Below, piece after piece: positions 30,500 through 44,400 of a stretch of 64,000 bases of DNA. Position 1 is the first letter of the stretch, and every line of letters begins with the position of its first letter. The position numbers and the translations under genes were made by a program. The DNA is from Lactuca virosa (lineage: Eukaryota; Streptophyta; Magnoliopsida; Asterales; Asteraceae), in NCBI GenBank assembly GCA_928212115.1, contig CAKMRJ010002223.1, positions 305,055,121 through 305,119,120 of the forward strand. Reading direction: 5' to 3'. A model generated the notes under the pieces. The model searched no databases. It was not told the origin of the DNA and worked only from the letters and a program-made list of their open reading frames with translations.

Positions 30500-31844
30500 A
30501 GCAAAACTAACATGATCAATGTTATAAAATCATAAGGAAAGTTAAGATCTGTAAACTACATGGCTTTTGGGAACCTTTATTAAAAGTTAGCTTTACTAGT
30601 AAACTTTGGTACATTATAGTCATTTACTAATCTAGTGAGTTTTAATACCTAAATACTATGTTTTGATTTCATATTTTCATGCTGAAATACACTTTTATAT
30701 TTTTATAAAAGATTGCATAAATAGTTTCAGACCAACAAGATAAACTATAATTGGTATACTTTGGAAGTCACAAACCACACCTTTCGTAGATACGTATAAT
30801 TATTTAAAGGTATAACTATCGTGTTTTACAATTAAAAGGAGTCATAGTTCACGTAAATCTGTTAATGCTCTTGTGAGGCTCGTTCGTCGTATCTACCTAG
30901 TGTACACCGGAAGTCCTGTAGTTATAACCAGAGTCTCCTAGAGGGAGAGCAAGGTAATTGTGTATAGATCTATACGGGGTTGACACCCCCACACCTGAGC
31001 TATTCGCTACAACTAGATGGGCTAGTCTAGGGTGACAATTAACTTTTAGAAACCAACGATTGAAGAACGTAAAGACAGGCGCCTTAGTCGCATTAGCGTG
31101 GTTGTAACGACTCACATAGGAATTAACGAAAATGATTTTGGTTTACGGGAAGCTTATACTTCATGGGTTTTATTGAAAAGAAATGAAACTATAAACTATT
31201 TTCTATATGATACTCACTTCCATCGGGGTCTTAGAGTTTAAGACCACAGTTCATCTTTAAGGAAAATACTGCATTTTTTGGAACTATATGTTATTACTTT
31301 ACAAGGAAAGGATACCAATGAATTACTTTCAATTTCACTTGATATTAATGAAAATATTGGATTTTCTGGGAACACATTCTTTACAAGTATAACAAAGGAA
31401 AACAAAGGACACACGTACATATATTCACGGTTTTAGAACGAGACTTACAAACTCTTTTATTTAGAAAATATCGGATTTTCAGAAAGTACTATGAGAATTA
31501 TTCTAAACAAATGCAAAACTATTTTATACAAAAATGCTTATGAACTCACCAAATTTTTAGTTGACTCTTTTCAAAACGACTTGTATTCTCAGGTATCTGG
31601 CAGGCAGGTACTCAACCCTTCTTGAGAGTCGGCATCGTCATTTCATGTTTTTCCTACGTTTCAGTTATTTGTATTCAACTTCTGTACAAATGTATTTGTA
31701 AACCAGGTAATAACTCGAAACCTAAATGTATGAATGTTTGTGTTGCTATACTTCATTACTATTCAATTGGTATGATACTGTACATGAAGTCACTCCATCC
31801 GCCCCCAGACATTTCCGTCGTTCTGGTTTGGAGGTGTGACAGAT

Positions 31845-31856
31845 TGGTATCAGAGC
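31845..31856 (+). other. Element I primer-binding site (tRNA-Met)
   Basis: TGGTATCAGAGC three bases after the LTR end. Confidence 0.92.
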
Positions 31857-32148
31857 ATTGTTTATAGTGAACTAGTATATATCAAACCATACGAGATATA
31901 CAACTATAAATACAATGGGATTAAAACACTCGATATCCCCTATTCCGAATCGACGGCCCACTCAGCCAACTCTAAGAATCAAGCAATGGTCGACATTCCA
32001 CTAGTTCAGGATTCCGTAGGAAGAAAATTCCCAAGGCATCCTAGGATTTATAAGGCCAGCTGCACCACATGCAACCTTAACCTTGGAAACAATAGTAGCA
32101 ATTCTTAAGGTCTAGGAACACTACCTATAGGACATCAGGGACACAACC
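31857..32148 (+). other. Element I leader and deletion junction
   Basis: Starts like the leader of G, then shows no gag, protease, RT or RNase H. The deletion must have joined leader to the end of integrase before about 32149. Confidence 0.65.
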
Positions 32149-32456
32149 TTCATTAGGCCATTTGAGATCCTCGCCAGGATAGGTTCAGAAGCCCATAGAC
32201 TTCAGTTACCACAAAGACTCAGCATTGTACGCCCCACATTCCACGTATCCAACCCCAATAAGCATCAGACCGCCGAAGCTCTTGTGGTCCCACTCGAAGA
32301 GATCAAGATGACCCAGAACCTACACCCCAAAGAAGAACATGTGTGGATCATGGAAAGAGAAACCAAAAAGGACAAATTCAAATACCAATAGCGAAGGTCC
32401 GTTGGAACACCAAGAAAGGACCCAAACTTCCACCTAAGAACAAAAAGATCAGATGA
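32149..32456 (+). pseudogene. Element I integrase C-terminus/chromodomain remnant
   Basis: Eighty open codons from 32149 read FIRPFEILARIGSEAHRLQL, then a segment ending TFHVSNPNK and VPLEEIKM, up to EHVWIMERETKK. TAG follows at 32389-32391. After a frameshift KVRWNTKKGPKL continues to TGA at 32454-32456. This is the GPFEVLERIG...FHVSNLKK...EEPVEILERE...VRWN region at the end of Tekay-type pol. The upstream domains are missing. Confidence 0.85.
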
Positions 32457-32537
32457 AACAGAGATACCTGCAACACTTCCCTCAGGATTATCGGGAACGC
32501 GTTCAAGAAGCTAATTTCAGGACGAAATTCCCTCTAC

Positions 32538-32551
32538 CAGGGGGGGGGTGA
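32538..32551 (+). other. Element I polypurine tract
   Basis: An unusually pure run of nine G (32541-32548 and neighbours) directly before the LTR start TGTGACAACCCGAAAG. Confidence 0.85.
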
Positions 32552-32793
32552 TGTGACAACCCGAAAGATTTGGATCAAGCAAGGTCTAAATTGTAACCCT
32601 ATTACAATAAAAACCTTGAAAACCATTAGGGAATAAGTGCATGTATATGGAGGTATAGACTTTGGAAGTCACATATAAGGTAACCTCTTGAAAGTAAACA
32701 AGTTTAGCAAAACTAGACAAATGAATGTGAATAAGAATCATGGATTTAAAAGATTGTCTACTAGTATTTGGTCTAGTCTCCCACCCACCTTAG
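32552..32793 (+). repeat. Element I 3' LTR, first 242 bp
   Basis: Begins TGTGACAACCCGAAAG after the PPT and is interrupted at 32794 by copia element F. Possible TSD of F: CTTAG at 32789-32793. Confidence 0.82.
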
Positions 32794-33581
32794 TGAAGGG
32801 TTTTAGTATACTACAACATCCTATGGTGCACATACAACCCTAAATGCTTTGGATCTATGTTTTATCTAATTATACATGTAATATTGTTTCCAAATCATTA
32901 AGCCTACAACTAGCAAACAATTGACATAAACAACATAAAATACTAGTTAAGAGTTTACCTCTTTATGTAGCTTGTAGAACTTGTTGTGTTTGGCCTTTAA
33001 GAACTTAGTACCCCAAGTGTTGCACCTCGAATGGAATCACAACACACCTTTGGACAAAGGATGACTTTTGAGAGAATATTCTTACACTCAAATCGGCTCA
33101 TGAACTCTTAGAACTCTAGTGCACGATTTTGGATGCTAAGGCGCTTCTTATATAGTATGGCAAGATTAGGATTACATCCATGTAAACCCTAATGCCCATG
33201 ACCTTTCATATTACTTGGGATCCATGGGTTAAACCTCCATGGACTATCCGTGGACTACCATATTGGTTTAGCCCATCCTAAATAACAATTGGCCCACACT
33301 ACAAGAATCATTGATTTACCAAATCAATCCCCATATATTTAATTAGTCTCTTCTGATCACAAAATTAATTCCAAATTAATTCTTGATCAATACTAATTAA
33401 ATCATATGATTTCATATTAATATATTAGAACTTATAATATATTAACAAACCATAAATAACCTCTTCTCAAAAGTCCATCCTATTAAAATTGTCCTGGTCA
33501 TATACAACCCAAATGGACCATGCTACTCTCGGGTCAAGTACATACCAATTATAGTTATGGGCTTAGACACCTAATCCAACA
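32794..33581 (-). repeat. Element F 3' LTR (788 bp)
   Basis: The plus strand runs TGAAGGGTTTTAG... to ...CCTAATCCAACA. The minus strand starts TGTTGGATTAGG as in B. The PPT (plus GTCTCCCACTTGG, 33582-33594) adjoins it. Confidence 0.9.
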
Positions 33582-33773
33582 GTCTCCCACTTGGATAAGT
33601 CTAATAACTATTATTGCAAGTACGACTCCAAAAATCCCGACTAGAAATCGTAGCTCTTAAAAGCCGCTGTCGAACTCTCAACTAGCCAATGACGCGTCCA
33701 TTAGATAAGGGATCATATATTCCTCCATTCTAGATATTGTATGGACATGAGACATGGATTATAATTATTCTCT

Positions 33774-33778
33774 CTGTC
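33774..33778 (+). repeat. Left target-site duplication of element C (CTGTC)
   Basis: Repeated at 45484-45488. The F sequence is continuous when C is removed (CTCTCTGTC/CATCTGTTG, matching B at about 7620-7640 reversed). Confidence 0.95.
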
Positions 33779-36700
33779 TGTCACACCCCGCTAAAGCGGA
33801 AACACGAGGCGTGGCAGTATAAAGGGTTTCATAGCAAAAGTTAAAAGACAACACCAACCATAGTATTAAAAATCATTACAATTTTACAATGGGTTTGAAC
33901 AACTTTTAAAAGAAATTACAATGTAAATTGAAATACAACACATGCGAATGCTCCTAAAACTGAAGTGTCCCTAAGTGCCACTTACTCGATGATTCCTGAA
34001 AAAGCATGTAAAACGAGCGTCAACTATAAAAATAGTTGGTGAGTACTCACAAGTTTAAAAATAATATTGGTTTCATGAATCGAAATCAAATTTTGATATA
34101 AGTTTCCATAGATAAAAATATATTGCTAAAATGAGTAAATAAGTTTGTGTAAACAAAGTTCGTTGTCATCATGAGAAATAAAGTATGTTGCCCAAAAGAG
34201 ATGCAACGTTCATATCCTCATGGGAAATAAAGTTTGTTACTAAAATGAGTAATCAAGTTTCATTGCTACAAGGAGCAAACAAGTTTGTTACTATAAGAAG
34301 CAACCAATTTTGTTGCTAAAACAAGTAAATAAGTATTTAGTAACAAAAGTTCGTTGTTATAATGAGATACAAAGTTTATTGCTATAATTAATAAACAAGT
34401 TTATTGCTATAACGAGAAACGAGTTTGTATGTGTATGAGCAAACAATGAGTCTCAACCAAACCTATAACTGAAGCCCTATCAAGATCTATGCTTATCGTT
34501 CCATAGATGAATATGGTATCATGCACTCCAGCAATAGGGCGAGTGAGGAGTTGTCAATTCCTAATAGCGCTATCCATAATGACCATTGGCTCAAAGAGTT
34601 AATGGTTAGAGATAAGGGAAGGGCCTTAGTACGATAAGTTCTCATGTTCCGTGTTGCATAGACATACATAGAGAGACATAACAATAAAATAGCAATCATG
34701 TTTGATACAAATCAATTTAAATACAACATTCAAATAATAGTTTTTCGGGACATGCTTTTCCACCCCAAAACATAAAAACTGAAAATAGGGGAGTGCGTGA
34801 ATACTCACAATGCATTTAGATGATGCAAATGGTGCCTTGAACTACGTTCCACGTGTACCACTACCGATTCCTACAATAATGGTATTCGCTAGTGAGTCTC
34901 TAATCGAAATCTAACACTAGTATACTTACTACTACAATAGAATTATGCCAATAATGTGTCAAAATTTAATATTGATAAGTTACAAATATTTTTCTGTGGA
35001 AATTAAGTTTCGAAGAATCAATTGTTATATAACAATTTAAGTGGAAAATTTCCATTATTGAAATGTTAATATTTAACATTTTAGAGGTGTTCCAATGATT
35101 AAATATTCAAAACGAAATCAATTTAGTTCTAAACTTTCCCAAACTTTGTATTTCATTTTTAATTGAAGTCAAACACCTTAAGATAAATTTTCTTGAATTT
35201 TTAATTTGTCTAACTATTTTTCACCATTTAATTCCATGAATAATCATAAAATCATGGAAAAATAGTAAATTATCATGAAAAATTCTTATAATTTTTGTGT
35301 AACTGTTTTACAGTGTACATAATCTGGGAAAATTATTAATATGTGTTTTCAAAAAGTTTAACACAATTTTTATGATTTTTGTACATTTAAGTGTATTAAA
35401 TCTTGGGAAAATAGACGAAAAATAGCATACAGAAGATAAAAATCATCAAAAATTTTATTTATCATCCTAACATATTATAAGCGTTTCGGGTAAATTTTTA
35501 TTAATTTTGGATGAGTAAAACTATTTTTCCTGTTTTTAATCCATTATAAACACAAAAATCATGGAAAAATAGATATACATTTTGAAAAATTCCCAAAATA
35601 TTTTTCTGAGTCTTAGATACAGGGTACAAGCTGCGAAAAATACGAAATAATATTTTCACATTCCCTAAAGTGGTTTTATGATTTATTAGAGCTAAATAAA
35701 AAGAAAATTAAAAACCATACTAAACAGTAACAAAAGTCATTGAAACTTCATGGGGAATGTTTATTAACTTAAAGGATCATCCAAGAATGTTTCCAGAACT
35801 TATTTACTAGTGTAAGTATTTTATATGATTTAACACTCTATTTTCTTATTATTTTCATATAAAAATAAAGAAAATATATATTGAGCTGAAAATTTCCAGA
35901 ATGCATCTTCATACAATTTAATAACAATGAAAAATTGTTTTCTTATTTTTGATGTTGAAAACCATGCCTAAAGGCTCAATAAATTATAGAGAAAACTTGG
36001 TTCTTGTGATTTATGTAAAGATTATTGATGTTACTATGACAATTTTTGCAACATGTTACAAAGACTTTTTAATCAAGATCTTTTTTTACCTATTAATACA
36101 TGATATTAAGAGTTCAAAATAATTTTTGAATGACTTTTAGTGATGAATAAATCCTTTGAACATGCAATACAAAACTAGTATTCACAAGAAGGTGCTGATT
36201 GAGCAACAGGTTTTGTAAAAATTGCTAAAAATCGAAATATTTGAATTTTCCAGTGAGGTCAGATGGGTTTGAAAGCTAACTCAAAATATTATATTTCAGA
36301 AAAAGAATCCCGAATTTTGGTTAAGAAATGAGTGAGATATGACAGTTTAAAGTCAGGTAAAGAAATCTGGCAGATTGCATGCATGATGATTGGTTAGAAA
36401 AGTGAGTTTTCATCATTTCCTTGAGTAAATCTTTTGAAATATTTTAAATATATCATGATAAACTCATATTTTAGTCATGTTTCCAGAGATCAAAAGATTA
36501 AAACTTATCAAAATGTATACATGCATTTATGAACAAAATTTTGTTTCTCAAAAACTCTTAACTTGAGTTTGATGTTTTAATCCTTAAAATCGATTTTTGC
36601 ACTAAGATCATGAACATGCAACCTTGTTTATCATACATGCATGGTGTTAAAACACATCCATCATGTTCTAAAAACCATTTTAACAAAAATAAAACAAGTT

Positions 36701-37808
36701 TGAAGAAGATGAAGAAGGAGAAAGTGTAAGAAAAAGAGCAAAACTTGAAGGAAAAGTGAAGTAGAAATCGATTTTACCTTCAAGAATACCACAAGATGAT
36801 GAAGATTTCGAGTTTGAGGACTGTTCTTGGGTTTGTTTTCTGGAAAATTTCATGGTTCTTAGAGGGAGGAAGAGAGAATGGAGTGGTGTTTGGAGAGAAA
36901 AATTAGAGAGAAGGTAGAGAGAGTTTTCTAGAGAGAGAAAGAAGAGAGATGTGTGTGTGTTGGAGAATGAGAGTGTGAGAGAGAGATATGGGGAGAGAGG
37001 GATCCGAATTTTTTAGTATAATACCCCTTTCTCATTCATTTTCTTTTATAAAATTTAAGTTCTTTTATAAAATATCTCAATTTTATATAAAATGTGCACT
37101 AAAATCAAGTTTTTATTCATAAAACCTTGATTTTTGATTTATAAATTAAGGGTAAATGTTAATGAGTTAAATTTTATTTTCCTTGATTATATTCCCTGAA
37201 TTTAATTGTTTTAGGATAATATTATGAGTTTCATAACTATTTTTATAGAATTCTTGATGTCAAATTTTATAAAATTTAGGTTTTAGGGTTTTAGGGTTTT
37301 GAGAATTAATAAATCTTTAGATATCAAAATCAATAGAATCTTTGAGACTTCAATTTATCTTATGGTATTATAACTCTTTTATAGTTATAAATAATATTTG
37401 TAACTTATTTTATCGGTTTATTGGCATTCTATGTAGTGGTTTCGAGATTCAAACGAAATTGAGGAATCAAGTATACTAGTCATAGTTTTCAACTCTGACT
37501 TAAGTTTCTATGAGACTTTGACCTAATTTCTACTTCTAGGTCAAGTGCATGATGTGTGTATATGATTCATGAAAAGGTGTTCGAGTCAAAGAGTGACCCG
37601 AATATGGATAGCCTCTACAGTTAAGTAGTTGTAGAATTCACATATCAATGTGAAATCTAAGTACATTATCCATTGTTTCTAGTTGCTTCCAAGTTTCTAG
37701 TAGGTTATAACTGAGCTTCTAGTCACTAAGTCCAGTATGTGTCGTGCGTATATGTGCAACTAAGTTTATTCAAATCTAGAACCGACTCGAATTTTGACGG
37801 TTGTCACA
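33779..37808 (-). repeat. Element C 3' LTR (4030 bp)
   Basis: Plus strand starts TGTCACACCCCGCTAAAGCG and ends GACGGTTGTCACA. Near-identical to 41457-45483. Carries a degenerate tandem array (34110-34430) and, on the minus strand, a promoter-like region (36770-37055). Confidence 0.95.
34110..34430. repeat. Degenerate ~30-bp tandem repeats in the element C LTR
   Basis: About ten diverged units around AAGTTTGTTACTATAANNAG..AAC. The same array is at about 41785-42105 in the other LTR, where several units differ by single-base indels. Confidence 0.7.
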
Positions 37809-37819
37809 TTCTCCCCCGG
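37809..37819 (-). other. Element C polypurine tract
   Basis: The minus strand reads CCGGGGGAGAA directly before the LTR start TGTGACAACCG. Confidence 0.9.
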
Positions 37820-40800
37820 TTGAAAGAATTTCGCCCCGAAATTCAATTCGTGACGTATTCTATTAGAACTCAGTCGAATACAATTATATAGCTGGAGAGG
37901 TGGTGACTTGCAGTGTTCTTTGATTATTCCGGGTTTATTTCCTCAAAGGAAGAACCCAATTCTTTAGCTATAGTCAAATTAATGTTTCCTTAATTTGAGT
38001 TCTACAATTTAGATTGCGAGAAATTAGGATCATGGAAATCATGATCCAAACATGGCGACCTAGTCGAAAAAGATCATCTAGTTAGATATTATCTGAATTA
38101 AGAGAGCTATAAGTTTTGCTGAAGCACTAATTGCACTGAGCGTTAAATCCGCATTGATCCTTAAGTCGCGTTCTAAATTAGCACTAAGTGTAAATTCGCC
38201 ATCTAATAAAGAAGGGATTAGAACAATTTGTTCACTTCCGGGTTGGCTACTAAATATGGAAAATATATATAATCTGAAATAAGAAGGGGTAGCACGAATG
38301 AAAAAGAAGCGATCGAGGGTAAGTTCCTAAAGCTACGCACTACGGGTAAGCAACGAAGTTTTGGTACCTCTCGAATGTAAAGGCTATTTAAGTGTCGTCG
38401 ACAAAATAAATTACGAATGATTGAGCATCTCCGAGGCTATAATTACTACTACGGTTACTCTTACAATAATAAAACCTTATTCGAAGAATAAATATATTTA
38501 GAGAGTCATTGTTGCAAATGGAGGCGATGAAAATTTATGATAAATTAAATCACATTGTGTATATAGCATTTTAAGTGTTTGGAAGTGATTAAAAATCTCA
38601 TTGTTATCAAAATGTCTGTTTAGAAATGATAATTAATCTCACTATTATCAAAATGTGTAATAATTCCAAGATAATGAAGATACATGTGTGGCGATCCAAC
38701 AAAGTAGTAAAATAATATAAAGATTAATTAAAGTTAAAGGTTTAAGTCGTCATTAAGGGAAATTTTTTTTATTGAATTTATTGATATTACGCTATTTGAA
38801 AAATTGACTAATTGTCTAAGTCAGGACAAATCTAAGTTTACGAGGAGTCAAAATACTTATGAAAACAAGTTTGAGAGTTTAGGAACTCACTGAAAATTTC
38901 AAAGTAAATTACTATTTTAAGAAAGGTGTAAAAATGTCAATCTTCAAAATAGGGCATTCATAGTTTAGTGTTTCTACAAAAACAATCATTTAGAGAATAG
39001 ATAATCGTAAAATTCAAAATTCTTGATGTATTTAAAGAAAAGAAGAAACATAAGGATACATATCCTTCACATATATTTTCCGGATATAGAAAAATTATAA
39101 GCATAAGAGTATTCATCTTGTGTATTAATTATAAGGAAAAATACAATGAAAATTGCATTTTATATCAAGTTTCTGAATTTAGAACGAAAGAGCAAATGTA
39201 AATAAGGATCACTTGTTTATAGAGATTTCAAAATAAAAACAAGATGTATATGATAAAAAGGCGTAATTGAATATATCAAAGTTGACTAAATAAAAATTAT
39301 TCCTCACGGCTATACATGTATTAATCGCTCAAAACGAAAGGATAGACTTCTAGTATGTATGTGTACAAACATGATACCAGGAGAAGCAAAATAGACAGAA
39401 ACAAAGTTAGACAATGTATTATGTTAGTATTATGGGTGTGCGAGATCTAAAATCATAAGGAGAGCAAGAAATCAAGTGCGGGGGAAAGAAAAAGGAAGGT
39501 AGCGGCGACAATGATTGTTATTGTTAAAATTATAAGAACAATACCTATAGGTAGATTAAAACCAAGTTGAGATATATTTCAAACTTTAATATTTGATGTA
39601 TATTGATGATTAAATAGACATGTGAGAGTCTTAGAATGTTTGCTAATAATCACGAGTTACCTTATTAAGTTAAACTCCATTTGTGAAAAAGAAGAAGCAC
39701 TACAAACGGTAGTTGAAAATCTGACAATTTGACTTTTTAGAATGGAGTTCAATAATAGTTAAAACATATAAGGTAAAGACTCAATAGATTTAAAAGAGTA
39801 ATTATACATTGTTGAAGGTGTCACTGGAAATTTAAAAGTGAACACTAAGTTTTGCAATGTTGTAAGTTTTATAAACACAGATTATAAAACTAATTTGAAA
39901 TAAAATAAACAAATAAGGTGTGTTTTGAAATGTAGGCATCAGTGATGTCTTGTAAACACATTTGGATTAGAAAGTTGTAAAAATACCATGTTGGGTTTCA
40001 AGAAAACACATTTAAGTAAAGTACGATGCCTAAATGGGGAAGTAGTCAAAAGTCTTAAAACAAAAGTGGTTTGAAGATCCGATGAAGCTTTTACACATAA
40101 TATGAACTTTAACGTCATATGTTTAAGTTTTATAGTAAAGAGTTTAAACACGATTATAAAAGAAAATGTTTCTAGTTTTTCGAAGACGTGTCAAAATGGT
40201 AAGCAATGTTTAAAATGGTTTATATGCCCTTAAAAGCACATCAATCCATTGAAATGAATTTGAAATAAAATTGAAATAGCAAGTTAAAACCAATATTGGT
40301 AAAATTGAGTTTTGAAGAAAAGTGTTAAGTTAAAGCAAGTTGTCAAAGATTTTTAGCGAGAATATGGCTTACATTGTTAGGAAATGTCTACTAAGTTGTA
40401 TGAAGTGGTTATAAAGTATTTTATCGATGATAAATAAAACCGATGAAACGAAATAATTTTTCGATGGAAGATTAAGAAGTAAGGAATAAGTATATTAGTG
40501 TAGCTGATCGTACCTAAATACTAAGGCGAGTAAGGCGAGTATAAGACGAGTACCGATGTCTTTTTCCCTAAGATAAAGGGCAAGAAAATTGTTTGAAAAA
40601 CGTTTTATGGTGTCAATGCAGTTTCGTGGCCTTTTATAGAGGTCAAAGGGATATCCTATGTTAAGTTTTAACCTGAAGGTGGAAACAACCTAAAGCTAAA
40701 TCGTAGCGTAGTAATAAGGTCTCACGTATTAGTAGCAATAGGTTAAACCTTTGTGTCTCCTTGTGAGTCGAATCCGGAATGCCCGCCAATGGTATCCAAG

Positions 40801-41438
40801 TGATTACTTAGTGGTGACTCATCTACATCCTTACGCGATGCTCCAATTATCATTCGTGTCGGTATCGAAACGTTTTTCCTAGTTGTAACTCTAGTACGAA
40901 GACGATGAAGAGGTATTGAGGGATAATGGTATTGGTTTCGACTTAAGATTATTACTAGTGTATATCTAACTACTAACCTTATATCTAAAGTCAATAGCTA
41001 CCGAGGAATACCCATTATCAGTACTATGTGCATTGCTCTTAGAGTGGCTAGTGATATAACCTAAGTGGTTAACCTAGCACTTGATAAGGGATAAGAATAT
41101 TTCTAAATAAGGCATTGATATAAAAGTGAACTTAGTTTCTAAGTGTATCTAGATGAATGCCTATAATATGCAATGCCCGTACGCACACCAAAAATTTTGT
41201 TTTTCAAAAGTTTAAGTTGAAAATTGTTTTGAACATAATTCTACTATAACCGTTTCAAGCCTCGCATTAAGTTTCCTTAATTAAGCATAGTTGGCCAGGC
41301 TATACTTATTAAAGTCCAATAATGCGTACTCGAATTAGTTATACTAGTAGTATGTTCGGTATTTTAAAAACATTTTGAAAATTTTTTTGGCTATAGTTGT
41401 GGTTCTCCAAAGGAAAACCGGTATTCTCTATAACCTTC
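37820..41438 (-). other. Element C interior, non-coding
   Basis: About 3.6 kb of AT-rich sequence. The longest ORFs are about 70-83 codons and none shows gag, protease, RT, RNase H or integrase motifs on either strand. Confidence 0.75.
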
Positions 41439-41451
41439 GGCTCTGATACCA
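41439..41451 (-). other. Element C primer-binding site (tRNA-Met)
   Basis: Plus GGCTCTGATACCA, minus TGGTATCAGAGCC, five bases from the 5' LTR. Confidence 0.92.
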
Positions 41452-41456
41452 TTTCC

Positions 41457-44400
41457 TGTCACACCCCGCTAAAGCGGAAACACGAGGCGTGGCAGTATAA
41501 AGGGTTTCATAGCAAAAGTTAAAAGACAACACCAACCATAGTATTAAAAATCATTACAATTTTACAATGGGTTTGAACAACTTTTAAAAGAAATTACAAT
41601 GTAAATTGAAATACAACACATGCGAATGCTCCTAAAAGTGAAGTGTCCCTAAGTGCCACTTACTCGATGATTCCTGAAAAAGCATGTAAAACGAGCGTCA
41701 ACTATAAAAATAGTTGGTGAGTACTCACAAGTTTAAAAATAATATTGGTTTCATGAATCGAAATCAAATTTTGATATAAGTTTCCATAGATAAAATATAT
41801 TGCTAAAATGAGTAAATAAGTTTGTGTAAACAAAGTTCGTTGTCATCATGAAATAAAGTATGTTGCCCAAAAGAGATGCAACGTTCATATCCTCATGGAA
41901 ATAAAGTTTGTTACTAAACGAGTAAACAAGTTTCATTGCTAAAGGAGCAAACAAGTTTGTTACTATAAGAAGCAACCAATTTTGTTGCTAAAACAAGTAA
42001 ATAAGTATTTAGTAACAAAAGTTCGTTGTTATAATGAGATACAAAGTTTATTGCTATAATTAATAAACAAGTTTATTGCTATAACGAGAAACGAGTTTGT
42101 ATGTGTATGAGCAAACAATGAGTCTCAACCAAACCTATGACTGAAGCCCTATCAAGATCTATGCTTATCGTTCCATAGATGAATATGGTATCATGCACTC
42201 CAGCAATAGGGCGAGTGAGGAGTTGTCAATTCCTAATAGCGCTATCCATAATGACCATTGGCTCAAAGAGTTAATGGTTAGAGATAAGGGAAGGGCCTTA
42301 GTACGATAAGTTCTCATGTTCCGTGTTGCATAGACATACATAGAGAGACATAGCAATAAAATAGCAATCATGTTTGATACAAATCAATTTAAATACAACA
42401 TTCAAATAATAGTTTTTCGGGACATGCTTTTCCACCCCAAAACATAAAAACTGAAAATAGGGGAGTGCGTGAATACTCACAATGCATTTAGATGATGCAA
42501 ATGGTGCCTTGAACTACGTTTCACGTGTACCACTACCGATTCCTACAATAATGGTATTCGCTAGTGAGTCTCTAATCGAAATCTAACACTAGTATACTTA
42601 CTACTACAATAGAATTATGCCAATAATGTGTCAAAATTTAATATTGATAAGTTACAAACATTTTTCTGTGGAAATTAAGTTTCAAAGAATCAATTGTTAT
42701 ATAACAATTTAAGTGGAAAATTTCCATTATTGAAATGTTAATATTTAACATTTTAGAGGTGTTCCAATGATTAAATATTCAAAACGAAATCAATTTAGTT
42801 CTAAACTTTCCCAAACTTTGTATTTCATTTTTAATTGAAGTCAAACACCTTAAGATAAATTTTCTTGAATTTTTTATTTGTCTAACTATTTTTCACCATT
42901 TAATTCCATGAATAATCATAAAATCATGGAAAAATAGTAAATTATCATGAAAAATTCTTATAATTTTTGTGTAACTGTTTTACAGTGTACATAATCTGGG
43001 AAAATTATTAATATGTGTTTTCAAAAAGTTTAACACAATTTTTTATGATTTTTGTACATTTAAGTGTATTAAATCTTGGGAAAATAGACGAAAAATAGCA
43101 TACAGAAGATAAAAATCATCAAAAATTTTATTTATCATCCTAACATATTATAAGCGTTTCTGGTAAATTTTATTAATTTTGGATGAGTAAAACTATTTTT
43201 CCTGTTTTTAATCCATTATAAACACAAAAATCATGGAAAAATAGATATACATTTTGAAAAATTCCCAAAATATTTTTCTGAGTCTTAGATACAGGGTACA
43301 AGCTGCGAAAAATACGAAATAATATTTTCACATTCCCTAAAGTGGTTTTATGATTTATTAGAGCTAAATAAAAAGAAAATTAAAAACCATACTAAACAGT
43401 AACAAAAGTCATTGAAACTTCATGGGGAATGTTTATTAACTTAAAGGATCATCCAAGAATGTTTCCAGAACTTATTTACTAGTGTAAGTATTTTATATGA
43501 TTTAATACTCTATTTTCTTATTATTTTCATATAAAAATAAAGAAAATATATATTGAGCTGAAAATTTCCAGAATGCATCTTCATACAATTTAATAACAAT
43601 GAAAAATTGTTTTCTTATTTTTGATGTTGAAAATCATGCCTAAAGGCTCAATAAATTATAGAGAAAACTTGGTTCTTGTGATTTATGTAAAGATTATTGA
43701 TGTTACTATGACAATTTTTGCAACATGTTACAAAGACTTTTTAATCAAGATCTTTTTTTACCTATTAATACATGATATTAAGAGTTCAAAATAATTTTTG
43801 AATGACTTTTAGTGATGAATAAATCCTTTGAACATGCAATACAAAACTAGTATTCACAAGAAGGTGCTGATTGAGCAACAGGTTTGTAAAAATTGCTAAA
43901 TATCGAAATATTTGAATTTTCCAGTGAGGTCAGATGGGTTTGAAAGCTAACTCAAAATATTATATTTCAGAAAAAGAATCCCGAATTTTGGTTAAGAAAT
44001 GAGTGAGATATGACAGTTTAAAGTCAGGTAAAGAAATCTGGCAGATTGCATGCATGATGATTGGTTAGAAAAGTGAGTTTTCATCATTTCCTTGAGTAAA
44101 TCTTTTGAAATATTTTAAATATATCATGATAAACTCATATTTTAGTCATGTTTCCAGATATCAAAAGATTAAAACTTATCAAAATGTATACATGCATTTA
44201 TGAACAAAATTTTGTTTCTCAAAAACTCTTAACTTGAGTTTGATGTTTTAATCCTTAAAATCGATTTTTGCACTAAGATCATGAACATGCAACCTTGTTT
44301 ATCATACATGCATGGTGTTAAAACACATCCATCATGTTCTAAAAACCATTTTAACAAAAATAAAACAAGTTTGAAGAAGATGAAGAAGGAGAAAGTGTAA

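Larger units (their letters stand above)
29443..31841 (+). repeat. Element I 5' LTR, right-hand part
   Basis: Ends GGTGTGACA at 31841 directly before the PBS. It contains 30-bp repeats at 29450-29745, a TATA box (TATTATAAAG, 29901-29910), a consensus splice donor (CAAG|GTGAGT, GT at 30264-30265) and a (TA)n tract. A segment at about 30900-31010 is shared with the LTR of G. Confidence 0.86.
29443..32793 (+). mobile_element. Element I: Tekay-like gypsy element with internal deletion, oldest layer
   Basis: The right part of a 5' LTR (29443-31841), a PBS, only about 700 bp of interior, a PPT and the first 242 bp of the 3' LTR are visible. The left end of the 5' LTR lies beyond H and the rest of the 3' LTR beyond F, both outside the window. 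The LTR end and leader resemble those of G (GGTGTGACAGATTGGTATCA...), so I and G are sister families. The interior retains only a scrap of leader and the C-terminal end of integrase. Confidence 0.87.

Noticed and set aside
31622..32108. Small plus ORFs at the end of the I LTR and in its leader
   Set aside because: They cross the LTR/PBS boundary and have no similarity to gag or any domain.
34493..34808. Minus ORFs of 60-68 codons repeated at 42165-42480
   Set aside because: Both lie at the same place in the two C LTRs; their duplication reflects the LTR and not a conserved gene.
37281..37306. Telomere-like TTTTAGGG repeats in the C LTR (also near 44952)
   Set aside because: Only two 8-mer copies, not the plant TTTAGGG array, and repeated simply because they lie in both LTRs.
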